Assembly: GCF_021568705.1 (NCBI RefSeq)
Contig: NZ_JAKGTH010000008.1
Coordinates: 186,001-250,000 of the forward strand
Length of the DNA stretch: 64,000 nt
Origin: Gillisia lutea
GTDB lineage: Bacteria > Bacteroidota > Bacteroidia > Flavobacteriales > Flavobacteriaceae
Reading direction: 5' to 3'
Notes under the pieces: model-generated
Database searches by the model: none
What the model was told of the DNA's origin: nothing
Seen by the model: the letters and a program-made list of their open reading frames with translations, nothing else
In this document: positions 17,878 to 27,588 of the stretch, piece after piece
Layout of the letters: every line of letters begins with the position of its first letter
Numbering within the stretch: position 1 is the first letter of the stretch
Program-made: the position numbers and the translations under genes

Positions 17878-20800
17878 TTATTGCTCAGGAAATACAATGT
17901 ATTCAGGAGCTAAAGATTTAGCCGATTCCTCTTCCTCTTTTTCAGCTTCAGATTTTACAACTTCTTTATTCAATATTTTTCTAATAAGCTCTTTGAAAGT
18001 ATCAAAATCTACAGAGTAAGAAAGTCCAACCCCCTGAGTGAAACCTATCTCCTCCCCTATAAACTGTATATTATTTTCTCTATTAAATACCTTTGCACGT
18101 AATGATCCATCTTCATTTAACAGGAATTCAATTTCTACATCTCCCACTACAACCGATTCGGTAACACCTCCAACGGGAATCCCTACCTGTCCATTAATTA
18201 ATACGCGATTACTGATTTGTGTTGATAAGGTTAAACCAAATCTATCTACAGTTTGCTGATCGGGTGTTCTGTCTCCCTGCACATAGTTCACTCCCACCTG
18301 GAATTTTTGATCGTCACCCGAAAATATATCATTTACCAAGCTGGAAGCTCTTTCCACAAGATTTCCGGTAATAGCATTCTGCCCAATAGCAAATTCGCTA
18401 TAAAAGGAACCTTGAGTTACAAGGAATAAGGCCTGAAGTTCTCTACTGGCCCTATCATTCATTCTATATTCAAGCTCTGATCGCACACTGGAACTCACAT
18501 TTGGAAATTCAACATTAAAAGTAATGTCTGGTTGAGCAATTTGACCTTGTAATAAGATAACCACTTCTACCGGGATCTTACGGTTCACCGATGGGTTTTC
18601 CAGCAGAACCGCGGGATTGGCATCTACCTCGTATATCGCACTTACATCCAGTTCGGCCTGAGTTGGATTTCCATCCCAGTTAATACTGCTTCCAGAGCGC
18701 ACCTGAAATACTTTTTGAACCAATCCGGCATATTTGAAGTTGTAAACCCCTTGGTAAACCACAAAATCTCCCCACATATTGAATTTACCCTTCGTATTAA
18801 TTTCAATAAGCAGGTTACCTGCTCCTTTCCCTCTCAAAGTACTTCCGCTGGTTTGATCTACTACCACTTCCACTTCTGCATCGTTCGTGATATCGAGGTC
18901 GAAATTGAGCTCTAAACCTTTAATTTCAGGCAATACGATGGCTTCCCCAGCGAGACGCGCTGCTTTCTCCTCAGGACTTAGAAAGTGGATATAGGAATTA
19001 TCTCCAATAGATTCGGTATCACTTAAAGGAATTTTAAAGATGGTTCCTTTTTCGGTACTAGCATTCACATCGATCACCAATTCATCTGTAGGTCCCTTAA
19101 TGCTTGCAAATCCGTCTATAAAAGCAGTCCCGTAGTACAAGGCGTCCACTTCAGCTTCGGTATCCAAAACCACTAATCTATCACTTGAAACATCCAGATC
19201 TAAAAACCATTCTTTAAAATTCTTATGAGAAATAGTACCATCTAACACCCCAGTGGTTTTATACTTGGTGTCTACAATATCGATATCTTTGAAGTTGAAT
19301 TTCTGCTCGGTAAGATCAACTTCAGCATTATCTTTAAAATCAAAATCTATATTGAGATATGGAATCCTTAGACCTGCCTTTTCTAATTCTAGTTTCCCTG
19401 CGATATCAGGATTTTTATAGCTGCCTGTAACTTTTGCGTCCCCCGATGCGAACCCTCGAATGTTGTCTATTGCTTCCCCGCCTAAAGGGCTAAAGGCCGC
19501 CATATTAAACTGCCGGAGTGCTACGTACATATCGATAGTAGGATTTTCCCCATCGGTATTGATCCCTCCTTTTGCATTTAAAGATTCGAAGCCGTCATTT
19601 CTAAGGGTAGCATCAATATTATAGTACGTAAGATCTCCATTTCCGTCTACCTTAATATCCAGTTTACCTAAGATATTATCGTTAATGGTAAGCCCATCTA
19701 TTGTAAGTCCCGTATTGGGATAATAAGTACCTTTCTCTTGTAATAAATGAAGTTTTCCATTTAGAGTCCCGGCAAGATCCAAACTATCAATTTCGGGGGT
19801 GATCTTTCCAATATCTACATTTTCAAATTCAACCCTGAAATTTTTATAGGTAGTATCTTTCAATTTCCCGCTTAAACGTATCATTTCGTTTTCATGACTC
19901 AGCACCAAAGAATCTACATCAATCTCACTAAAATTATTGCTGAAGATAACCCGGTTGTTCTTATTTCCTTCTTCATTTAAAAACCAGAGATTATCCTTAA
20001 ACTTTACATCAGAACGCTGAATACCAACAACCGATTTATTTTGAGCGTTGATGGTATGATATAAGTTAAGGTTGAAAACATCTGAATTATTCTTACCTCC
20101 CTGAAATTCAGAGCGTATAAATAACGTATCGCGCAAGGTTACATTAATAAGGCTAAATTCGGAAAAGTTAAAATACTTAGTAGCCACACTATCGGCTTCC
20201 ACGAAAGTGTTATAAATAGGGTTTGTATTATCAACCTGTATATTGATATCCTTCATCATATTCCCAAAAGCTTCAATTTTAGGAGATTTGAAGGTTAATC
20301 TAAATTCAGATTCATCCGATTCTACCCGCCCGCGAATGAAAGTATTTGGTGCAAGGGTAATTTCAGGGTAAAAAACTTCAACAATCTTATTATAGATGTC
20401 GAAATCAAATTCCATGTACTGATTATTTGTAATGGTATTTGGGCGGTAGTTAGTATAAATACTTCCTATAGAATTTTCTATTAAAGAGCCAACTTCTGAT
20501 ACTTTAAAAGTTCCTGAAACCTTCCCATTTATAACATCGGGAGAAGTTACCGCAATGGTTCTTATTCCTTCTGTATCAAAACTGGAGGTAACATTAAGAT
20601 CATCAAAATAATAAAGATCATTTTGATTTTGGTAGGAAGTGTTCATTAACAGAATATTTCCATATACATTATCTATGTTATTCCCTTGCATATTCATGAT
20701 AATATCTCCCTTAAAAACGGAGATGGTATCCCGGGTAATAAAATTAAGTTTATGAAGATCGGCGTAGGTAACAGATGCTTCAAAATCGTAGAGATCTACT

Positions 20801-22263
20801 TTTTGAGACAAGTCTACCAGCCCGTTAAATTCTAATTTAAAATTAGGATCGTTAGAGATAAAGTTCCCGTTGTAAATAGAATTCTTTAAAGTCCCGAGAA
20901 TTCTGATATCAGAATAGGTGTATTTATTAAAATTTAGTCGGGAAATCCTACCTCTTACTTTGGTATCAAGACTTTCAGGAGTGAAGCCTTTCCCGTCTAT
21001 ATTAAGGTTTAAGCTTGTTTTCCCCAAGTCTTTATTATCCAACAATTTGCCTATGTTAAAATTATCGAAAACTAAATTCCCTTTATAGGTAGTGGAGAGT
21101 TTATCTCCCAAATCTCCCATTATCACATCTGCCTTCGCACTACCCAATTGAGTGTTAATAAACACATTGGCATCTAAAGTATTTCTTGTAACAACTGTGG
21201 TTCCTTGAAGTTTAAGACTTCCAAATTCTTGAAGCGTTATGGGTAGGATCTCTTTAAGATCGGTTGGAAGTAAATTTATAAGGTCGTAATAATTTGTGGT
21301 TAAATTATCAAAATCTCCAGAAAGCTTAAAGCTATTCGCCTCATTAGAGAATGCATTCACAATGTTCACTTTTCCATATACACTACTTCTATCCATTCCA
21401 TCAAGCCGAAGATTTTCCAGGTAAAAATTATTTAAGGTCCCTTTAAAATGGGTTGCTATGTTGATTTTTTGATTTCTCCCGAAGGGCTGGTAAAAACACT
21501 TTAGATCGTTACTGGAAATACTGGACTCGTTGAATTGAGCTTCCACCTTAACTTTATTTAAAAAATCGGAAAAATCTTCTAACTCGTAGTTAAAGCTTAT
21601 ATCTCCATTTAAGGTAGAATTGGAAGTTTTAAGCGCAAATTCCTTCAATAACATTTGCGATGGAGAATAAGAAAAATCTGTACTTAAATTATCTATTGTT
21701 AAACCTCTCCCTTCATTGGCTTGTAAGGTATTTATATTTACCGTAAACCTATCGTCGACAACCTTTAATTGCTCGGCTTTCAGTGTTAGATTATCAAGAA
21801 TAACAATTTCAGGGTAGGTATTGTTTTCATCAATAAAGCTATAATACCCATCCTGGATTAAGATATCCGATACCACAAGTTCAAAAGGTTTTGTCTCTCC
21901 TGTAGGTTCTGTTTTCAGCTTTTCAAGCAATACGCTCAAATTATCAGAATCTTCACCTTTGTAGCGTCTCATTTTAAGTGTGAAACCTTTGGCCGTAGTA
22001 TTTCCTATTCTGGGATTTCCAGCAACCAGATTGCTTATTCCAAGTATGGAGGTCCTTAATTCCTCAATATTCAATAAAGTGTCCTGATGATGATCTTCTA
22101 CATAGACTTCGTTCAGTTTTACTTTTCCGAAATATGAAAGACTCACTCTCCCTACAGATACGTTTACATCTGAATTCATTTGAATGGAATTTGTTAATCT
22201 TTTTGCCACCGAAGTCTGTACGGCAGGGATGGAAAATAAAATCAATAAAAACACAAAAAACAA
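17878..22263 (-). CDS. tamB: TamB-like translocation and assembly module protein
   Basis: A 1,461-residue AsmA-like protein: one N-terminal membrane anchor, a long run of beta-strand repeats (anterograde lipid-bridge type) and a C-terminal DUF490/TamB domain with FNMWGDFVVYQGVYNFKYAG and QGQIAQPDITFNVEFPN. TamB proteins span the periplasm and help deliver phospholipids or barrel proteins to the outer membrane. The listed start is the TTG at 22261-22263, but the frame is open back to 22317 and those upstream codons (KHIKKFWKILIRTVVALL) look like the true basic signal-anchor start, with no standard start codon among them. It is divergent from tsaD. Confidence 0.9.
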   Translation of the reverse strand: MFFVFLLILFSIPAVQTSVAKRLTNSIQMNSDVNVSVGRVSLSYFGKVKLNEVYVEDHHQDTLLNIEELRTSILGISNLVAGNPRIGNTTAKGFTLKMRRYKGEDSDNLSVLLEKLKTEPTGETKPFELVVSDILIQDGYYSFIDENNTYPEIVILDNLTLKAEQLKVVDDRFTVNINTLQANEGRGLTIDNLSTDFSYSPSQMLLKEFALKTSNSTLNGDISFNYELEDFSDFLNKVKVEAQFNESSISSNDLKCFYQPFGRNQKINIATHFKGTLNNFYLENLRLDGMDRSSVYGKVNIVNAFSNEANSFKLSGDFDNLTTNYYDLINLLPTDLKEILPITLQEFGSLKLQGTTVVTRNTLDANVFINTQLGSAKADVIMGDLGDKLSTTYKGNLVFDNFNIGKLLDNKDLGKTSLNLNIDGKGFTPESLDTKVRGRISRLNFNKYTYSDIRILGTLKNSIYNGNFISNDPNFKLEFNGLVDLSQKVDLYDFEASVTYADLHKLNFITRDTISVFKGDIIMNMQGNNIDNVYGNILLMNTSYQNQNDLYYFDDLNVTSSFDTEGIRTIAVTSPDVINGKVSGTFKVSEVGSLIENSIGSIYTNYRPNTITNNQYMEFDFDIYNKIVEVFYPEITLAPNTFIRGRVESDESEFRLTFKSPKIEAFGNMMKDINIQVDNTNPIYNTFVEADSVATKYFNFSEFSLINVTLRDTLFIRSEFQGGKNNSDVFNLNLYHTINAQNKSVVGIQRSDVKFKDNLWFLNEEGNKNNRVIFSNNFSEIDVDSLVLSHENEMIRLSGKLKDTTYKNFRVEFENVDIGKITPEIDSLDLAGTLNGKLHLLQEKGTYYPNTGLTIDGLTINDNILGKLDIKVDGNGDLTYYNIDATLRNDGFESLNAKGGINTDGENPTIDMYVALRQFNMAAFSPLGGEAIDNIRGFASGDAKVTGSYKNPDIAGKLELEKAGLRIPYLNIDFDFKDNAEVDLTEQKFNFKDIDIVDTKYKTTGVLDGTISHKNFKEWFLDLDVSSDRLVVLDTEAEVDALYYGTAFIDGFASIKGPTDELVIDVNASTEKGTIFKIPLSDTESIGDNSYIHFLSPEEKAARLAGEAIVLPEIKGLELNFDLDITNDAEVEVVVDQTSGSTLRGKGAGNLLIEINTKGKFNMWGDFVVYQGVYNFKYAGLVQKVFQVRSGSSINWDGNPTQAELDVSAIYEVDANPAVLLENPSVNRKIPVEVVILLQGQIAQPDITFNVEFPNVSSSVRSELEYRMNDRASRELQALFLVTQGSFYSEFAIGQNAITGNLVERASSLVNDIFSGDDQKFQVGVNYVQGDRTPDQQTVDRFGLTLSTQISNRVLINGQVGIPVGGVTESVVVGDVEIEFLLNEDGSLRAKVFNRENNIQFIGEEIGFTQGVGLSYSVDFDTFKELIRKILNKEVVKSEAEKEEEESAKSLAPEYIVFPEQ

Positions 22264-22325
22264 AAGCAGTGCAACAACTGTTCTAATTAGTATTTTCCAG
22301 AATTTTTTGATATGCTTTTATGTTT

Positions 22326-22333
22326 TAACTTTG
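22326..22333 (+). promoter_or_regulatory. Candidate promoter -7 element (TAACTTTG) for tsaD operon
   Basis: Exact TAnnTTTG match 39 bases before the tsaD ATG, with TTTG at 22306-22309 and a 16-base spacer, slightly short. It argues against the upstream ATG at 22312 as translation start because that would lie before the transcript start. Confidence 0.5.
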
Positions 22334-22371
22334 TAAACAATATTAACAATTTATATGCCCCACTTTTCTTA

Positions 22372-23394
22372 ATGGCTTCCCAAAATATATACATTTTAGC
22401 AATTGAATCTTCCTGTGATGATACAGCAGCAGCCGTATTACAAAACGATACATTATTATCCAATATTGTAGCAACACAAGAGGTCCATAAAAAATATGGA
22501 GGCGTGGTTCCCGAGCTTGCTTCCCGAGCCCATCAGCAAAATATAGTTCCGGTTATTCACCAGGCTATAGCTGAAGCAAATATCGACAAAAAAGACTTAT
22601 CTGCAATTGCATTTACCAAAGGACCCGGATTAATGGGGTCTTTACTTGTAGGAACCTCTTTTGCAAAGTCATTAGCAATGGGATTAGACATCCCTTTAAT
22701 TGAGGTTAATCACATGCAGGCTCATATATTAGCGCATTTTATAGATGAAGAGAATTTCGATAAACCGGAATTTCCTTTTCTTGCATTAACCATTAGTGGT
22801 GGACATACACAAATTGTAAAGGTTACGGGGCATTTTGAAATGGAAGTTATAGGTCAAACCATTGATGATGCTGTAGGTGAAGCTTTTGATAAAAGTGCAA
22901 AAATATTAGGATTACCGTATCCGGGCGGCCCTTTAATCGACAAGTATGCCAAGCTAGGAAATTCCAAAGCCTTTAAATTCACCAAGCCTAAAGTTGGCGG
23001 ATTAGATTTCAGCTTCAGCGGATTGAAAACTGCAGTTCTTTATTTCATTCAAAAGGAAGTAAAAGAAAATCCGGAGTTTATAAAGGAAAACCTGGAAGAT
23101 ATCTGTGCTTCCATTCAGTATACCATTGTAGGAATTTTAATAGATAAGTTAAAAAAGGCTGTAGCTCAAACCGGAATTACTCAAATAGCAATAGGCGGAG
23201 GTGTCTCGGCTAATAGTGGTATTCGAGAAGCCCTTAAAGCAGGTGAGAATAAATTTGGCTGGAAAACCTATGTTCCCAAATTTGAGTATACTACCGATAA
23301 TGCAGCGATGATAGGAATTGTTGGGTATTATAAATACTTGAACAAAGATTTTTCAGATTTTTCAGTAACCGCACAAGCACGTTATTCTCTATAA
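22372..23394 (+). CDS. tsaD: tRNA threonylcarbamoyladenosine synthase subunit TsaD
   Basis: Transfers the threonylcarbamoyl group to A37 of ANN-decoding tRNAs, with TsaB and TsaE. The 340-residue protein begins MASQNIYILAIESSCDDTAA and has the metal-binding HMQAH (His114, His118), LALTISGGHTQ, DDAVGEAFDK and GGGVSANSGIR blocks of the ASKHA fold. An ATG at 22312 would add 20 atypical residues and precedes the likely promoter, so the ATG at 22372 is chosen. It heads a six-gene plus-strand operon mostly devoted to RNA modification. Confidence 0.97.
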   Translation: MASQNIYILAIESSCDDTAAAVLQNDTLLSNIVATQEVHKKYGGVVPELASRAHQQNIVPVIHQAIAEANIDKKDLSAIAFTKGPGLMGSLLVGTSFAKSLAMGLDIPLIEVNHMQAHILAHFIDEENFDKPEFPFLALTISGGHTQIVKVTGHFEMEVIGQTIDDAVGEAFDKSAKILGLPYPGGPLIDKYAKLGNSKAFKFTKPKVGGLDFSFSGLKTAVLYFIQKEVKENPEFIKENLEDICASIQYTIVGILIDKLKKAVAQTGITQIAIGGGVSANSGIREALKAGENKFGWKTYVPKFEYTTDNAAMIGIVGYYKYLNKDFSDFSVTAQARYSL

Positions 23395-23396
23395 TT

Positions 23397-24107
23397 ATGC
23401 AATTATTTTTCCACCCAAACATCGATGAAGCCGATAATCAAATTGTTTTTCCTTCAGAAGAAAGCAAACATATTGTAAAAGTACTTCGTAAAAAAGAGGG
23501 GGATCTGCTTAACGTAACTAATGGAAAAGGATTGCTTTTTAGAACAGAACTTATTTTAATTGGAGCAAAACAATGTGTTGCAAAAGTACTTGAAGTTCAA
23601 AAAGAGCAAACTAAAAGCTATTATTTGCACATGGTTGTGGCCCCTACAAAGATGAACGACAGGTATGAATGGTTCTTAGAAAAAGCTACAGAAATAGGAG
23701 TTCAGGAAATTACCCCCATTATTTGTGACCATAGCGAGCGCAAAATTGTAAAAACCAATAGGTTCGAACGCGTTCTACAAAGCGCCATGAAACAATCGCT
23801 TCATTTAAGTCTGCCAAAATTGAATGAACCCATTAAGGCTGAAGATTTTTTAACTACTGAAATTGACGGAGATAAATTTATTGCCCATTGTGAGGAAGGA
23901 AAAGAGAAGAAATCCTTAAAAAGCCTCCTTAAACCCGGCAATAAAACAACCATTCTTATTGGACCCGAAGGAGATTTCTCTTTAGAAGAAATTAAACTTG
24001 CTCTTAAAAATAACTGGAAACCTGTTAGTTTGGGAGAAAGCAGGTTGCGTACAGAAACTGCAGCAATTGTTGCTTGCCACACTGCGGCCATTATGAATGA
24101 AGATTAA
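23397..24107 (+). CDS. rsmE: 16S rRNA (uracil1498-N3)-methyltransferase
   Basis: A 236-residue SPOUT-class enzyme. The N-terminal PUA-like part has HIVKVLRKKEGDLL; the C-terminal knot has KATEIGVQEITPIICDHSER, ILIGPEGDFSLEEI and LGESRLRTETAAIVA, the SAM-binding trefoil knot. It methylates U1498 of 16S rRNA. Its ATG lies two bases after the tsaD stop. Confidence 0.95.
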   Translation: MQLFFHPNIDEADNQIVFPSEESKHIVKVLRKKEGDLLNVTNGKGLLFRTELILIGAKQCVAKVLEVQKEQTKSYYLHMVVAPTKMNDRYEWFLEKATEIGVQEITPIICDHSERKIVKTNRFERVLQSAMKQSLHLSLPKLNEPIKAEDFLTTEIDGDKFIAHCEEGKEKKSLKSLLKPGNKTTILIGPEGDFSLEEIKLALKNNWKPVSLGESRLRTETAAIVACHTAAIMNED

Positions 24108-24122
24108 TTAAAAAATTGAATT

Positions 24123-24770
24123 ATGACACTTCGATTTACAGTTTTTCTCTGTTTCCTGTTTAGTTTTAGTGCTATACATGCCCAGGAAATTGCACTTCTG
24201 AAGTATCAGGGAGGTGGCGATTGGTATTCGAATCCAACTTCACTGCCTAATTTAATTAAATATTGCAACCAGAATATTCATACTAACATAAAAGAGCAAC
24301 CTGTAACCGTAACTCCTGATAACGAAGATCTTTTTCAATATCCATTTATACATATGACGGGGCATGGAAATGTTTTTTTAAGCGATTTGGAAGCAGAGAA
24401 CCTAAGGAAGTATTTGTTAAGTGGTGGTTTTCTCCATATAGATGATAACTACGGGATGAATAATTATATACGAAAGGAAATTAAAAAAATCTTTCCCTAT
24501 AAGGAATTAGAAGAAATTCCGGCTTCCCATCCCATTTTTAGTGCTGCTTTTGCCTTTCCAAATGGTTTGCCAAAAATACATGAACACGACGGTTTAGCCC
24601 CACAGGCTTTTGGAATATTTGATAAAGATAGACTCATCCTTATTTTTACTTTTGAAAGTGATCTGGGCGATGGTTGGGAAGACCCTGCTGTGCATAATGA
24701 TATACCAGAAGTTCGCACAAAAGCATTACAAATGGGAGCGAACATAATTAAATACGCATTTGAACATTGA
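24123..24770 (+). CDS. Exported DUF4159 protein
   Basis: 215 residues with a signal peptide (to the AQ at 21). I recognise it as DUF4159: YQGGGDWYSNPTSLPNLI near the start, FIHMTGHGNVFLSDLEAENL, GGFLHIDDNYGMN, and GDGWEDP near the C-terminus. The fold is thought to resemble a class I glutamine amidotransferase-like/ThuA-type domain. The role is unknown. It sits between two RNA methylase genes and overlaps the next by the TTGA start/stop junction, so it is translationally coupled to it. Confidence 0.85.
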   Translation: MTLRFTVFLCFLFSFSAIHAQEIALLKYQGGGDWYSNPTSLPNLIKYCNQNIHTNIKEQPVTVTPDNEDLFQYPFIHMTGHGNVFLSDLEAENLRKYLLSGGFLHIDDNYGMNNYIRKEIKKIFPYKELEEIPASHPIFSAAFAFPNGLPKIHEHDGLAPQAFGIFDKDRLILIFTFESDLGDGWEDPAVHNDIPEVRTKALQMGANIIKYAFEH

Positions 24771-25291
24771 GCAAACAACTAACTCACGAAGAACATACCC
24801 TGACCTCAAAGAAATTCCCATTAATTATCCTGACCGATAATTTAATGGGCGATGCCAATATTGGAAGTTTGTTCCGTCTAGCCGATGCCTTTAATATAGA
24901 AAAGATAATTTTCACGGGGACCCCAATAAACATACAGAGTAATCGATTAAAAAGAACTGCTCGCGGTACTTATCAAGTTGTAAATTTTGAACATCATGAA
25001 GAAGCTTCAGAGATCATACTTCAGCTAAAGCAAAAGGAGTATAAGATATATGGATTAGAGATCACTTCCCATAGCATTCCGCTAGGTGATGCAGCCTTTC
25101 AGAATGAAGATAAGATCGTTTTAATTCTTGGAAATGAAAAATTTGGAATAAGCGAGGACGTTTTAAACTTAACCGATACCCAAATCCATATTCCTATGTT
25201 TGGAAAGAACAGCAGCATGAACGTTTCACAGGCAGCGGGAATCGCACTTTATGAAATCACAAAAACTTTACCTTCCTTTGAAGAGAAATAA
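24767..25291 (+). CDS. SpoU/TrmH-family RNA 2'-O-methyltransferase
   Basis: 174 residues, SPOUT fold. Motif 1 is LTDNLMGDANIGSLFRLADA, with the catalytic Asn-x-x-Arg arrangement; motifs 2 and 3 are IVLILGNEKFGIS and IPMFGKNSSMNVSQAAGIAL. The family methylates ribose in tRNA or rRNA; the target cannot be assigned. The start is a TTG at 24767-24769 overlapping the TGA stop of the preceding gene (TTGA). Confidence 0.9.
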   Translation: MSKQLTHEEHTLTSKKFPLIILTDNLMGDANIGSLFRLADAFNIEKIIFTGTPINIQSNRLKRTARGTYQVVNFEHHEEASEIILQLKQKEYKIYGLEITSHSIPLGDAAFQNEDKIVLILGNEKFGISEDVLNLTDTQIHIPMFGKNSSMNVSQAAGIALYEITKTLPSFEEK

Positions 25292-25303
25292 TATCTTTAC
25301 CAC

Positions 25304-26392
25304 GTGAACGCAAAGACATTTTCTTACGGAATTTTACGAGCTATTGGAATAATAGTGGCAATTATCCTCCTACTCTTCTTTTTATATCAAATACAATCGG
25401 TATTGGTATATATCGCTGTGGCAGGGGTGATCTCGCTTATTGGGAGGCCCGTGGTTATATTTTTAAGATCCCGCTTTCATATTCCCAATCAAATTGCAGT
25501 AGTAATGGTACTTCTTTTAGTGCTATGTGTGTTTATAGGGATTATACTGGTTTTTGTACCCATCGTTATTGAGCAAAGTCATCATCTTGGCCAAATAGAT
25601 ATTGAAGCTTTCAAAAGTGATATCAACGAAATGAACTCTCAAATAAATGATTATCTGGGAGTTAAAGATATCAACATAATGGAAAGCCTGAAGCAAAGTG
25701 AGTTCGTTCAAAGTTTTGATATCAACCTCGTTCCTAAATTTTTGAACAGTGTTTTCGGTATTCTTGGGGCTACATTAATTGCCGTTTTTTCCATTATATT
25801 CATTTCATTCTTCCTTCTTAAGGATAGTAAGTTAATGCTAAATAGTATTCTGGTTTTTGCCAATAAAGGAGAAGAAGATAAGTTTCAGAGGGTGTTCAAT
25901 AAGATTAAAATATTGCTGTCAAGATATTTTGTAGGGCTTACTATGCAGGTAACCGTGTTGTTTATTCTATATGTATTATTACTGAGCATCTTTGAAGTAA
26001 ACAACCCGGTGGCAATAGCCTTTATTTGTGCATTTTTAAATTTGGTTCCTTATTTAGGACCTATTTTCGCAGGAGCTTTAATGGCTCTTTTTGTAATCTC
26101 CAGTAATTTAGGAGCCGATTTTCAGGATATTATTGTGCCTAAATTGCTTTTTGTAATGTTAGGTTATGGAATTTCTCAATTAATAGACAATTTTATAAGT
26201 CAGCCCCTAATATTTGGTGCCAGCGTCCGCTCCCACCCATTGGAAATTTTCCTGATCATTCTTATTGCCGGTCTTATTTTTGGCGTATTGGGTATGGTGG
26301 TAGCTATTCCATTTTATACAGCCCTAAAGGTTATTGCGAAAGAATCTTTAAGTGAATATAAGATCGTAAAAAGGCTTACCCGAGATCTTTAA
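25304..26392 (+). CDS. AI-2E/PerM-family membrane transporter
   Basis: 362 residues with a polytopic pattern: two helices near residues 10-50, one near 60-85, a polar domain to about 145, then five more helices. The family block NPVAIAFICAFLNLVPYLGP and GVLGMVVAIPFYTALKVI identify the PerM/YdiK/TqsA group. Members export small molecules or act as Na+/H+ antiporters; the substrate is unknown. The start is GTG at 25304-25306, 12 bases after the methylase. Confidence 0.9.
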   Translation: MNAKTFSYGILRAIGIIVAIILLLFFLYQIQSVLVYIAVAGVISLIGRPVVIFLRSRFHIPNQIAVVMVLLLVLCVFIGIILVFVPIVIEQSHHLGQIDIEAFKSDINEMNSQINDYLGVKDINIMESLKQSEFVQSFDINLVPKFLNSVFGILGATLIAVFSIIFISFFLLKDSKLMLNSILVFANKGEEDKFQRVFNKIKILLSRYFVGLTMQVTVLFILYVLLLSIFEVNNPVAIAFICAFLNLVPYLGPIFAGALMALFVISSNLGADFQDIIVPKLLFVMLGYGISQLIDNFISQPLIFGASVRSHPLEIFLIILIAGLIFGVLGMVVAIPFYTALKVIAKESLSEYKIVKRLTRDL

Positions 26393-26404
26393 AATACTAC
26401 TAGC

Positions 26405-27583
26405 TTGAATAAAGCCCTTTTAAATAAACAGGTTCAAAAATTCATTTCAGAGAATTTAAATGTAGATCTTTCAGCATTAATTTTGAAAGGGAGTCCATTT
26501 CCTGAAGTAAGTATTCAAGAGCTCGCTACTCAAATTTCAGGATTAAAAAGAGCGAAATCGAAACTCCCCACCTGGTTTAAGAATGTAAATATTCTCTATC
26601 CTCCAAATTTGAATTTAGAGCAAACTTCCTCCGAGATCACTGCAAACTATAAAGCTTCCTTAGTCGAAGGAGATAAGCTAATAGACCTGACAGGTGGCTT
26701 TGGTATAGATTCTTATTTTTTTTCTAAACAGGTGAAAGAAGTCATTCATTGTGAAATGAACCCTGAACTTTCGGCAATTGCAGCATACAACTTTGAAGAA
26801 TTAGGTGCCACAAATATCACCTGTAAAACCGGGGATAGTATTGAAATTTTAAAAGAAATAGAACCTCCTTTTGATTGGATATATATAGATCCTTCAAGGC
26901 GGGATGATTATGGCGGGAAGGTGTTTCTACTTGAGCAATGCACGCCGAATGTTCCTGAACTTCTCTTTCTTTTTTTTAGGAAAGCTACTAATATAATGGT
27001 AAAAACCTCTCCATTATTGGATATCAAATCGGGTATCAACGAGCTAAAGTATGTAAATGAAATTCATATTGTTGCAGTTAATCAAGATGTTAAGGAGTTA
27101 GTATGGCTACTGAATAAAAAAGCGTCTTCAAAGATAAAAATCAAAACGATCGATTTTCAAAAGAAGGAAACACAGGTGTTTGAAACATATTATAGTCAGC
27201 ATCAAAGTGATCTTCCTCTTAGTGCACCTCAAAAATATCTATATGAGCCAAATCCGGCTATCATGAAAAGCGGAATGTTTAGAGAATTAGCCATTAAAAC
27301 CGGTACCTTTAAACTACATCCCAATTCTCATCTATACACCTCAGAAGAAATAAAAGCATTTCCGGGGAGAGCCTTTGTAATTACAGATATTCTGAATTAC
27401 AATAAGAAAATTTTGAAGAAACGCTTTAAGTTTAAAAAAGCAAATATTACTACTAGAAACTTTCCTCGATCTGTAGCCGAGCTAAGAAAGGAGCTGAAAA
27501 TAAATGATGGTGGGAGTGATTATCTATTTTTCACCACTAATTTAAACGATCAAAAGATCGTGATTTTAGGCACAAAGGCCTAA
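26405..27583 (+). CDS. THUMP-like, class I SAM-dependent methyltransferase
   Basis: 392 residues. A helical N-terminal part (1-95) is followed by a Rossmann methyltransferase core with LIDLTGGFGIDSYFFSK (motif I), IHCEMNPELSAIAAYNF (motif II) and DWIYIDPSRRD, a DPxR form of motif IV, then a C-terminal domain with NYNKKILKKRFKFKKANITT resembling the THUMP-like module. An RNA base methyltransferase is the likely function. The start is TTG at 26405. It ends the plus-strand operon and converges on the pigment cluster ligase gene with five bases between stops. Confidence 0.83.
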   Translation: MNKALLNKQVQKFISENLNVDLSALILKGSPFPEVSIQELATQISGLKRAKSKLPTWFKNVNILYPPNLNLEQTSSEITANYKASLVEGDKLIDLTGGFGIDSYFFSKQVKEVIHCEMNPELSAIAAYNFEELGATNITCKTGDSIEILKEIEPPFDWIYIDPSRRDDYGGKVFLLEQCTPNVPELLFLFFRKATNIMVKTSPLLDIKSGINELKYVNEIHIVAVNQDVKELVWLLNKKASSKIKIKTIDFQKKETQVFETYYSQHQSDLPLSAPQKYLYEPNPAIMKSGMFRELAIKTGTFKLHPNSHLYTSEEIKAFPGRAFVITDILNYNKKILKKRFKFKKANITTRNFPRSVAELRKELKINDGGSDYLFFTTNLNDQKIVILGTKA

Positions 27584-27588
27584 GAAGA

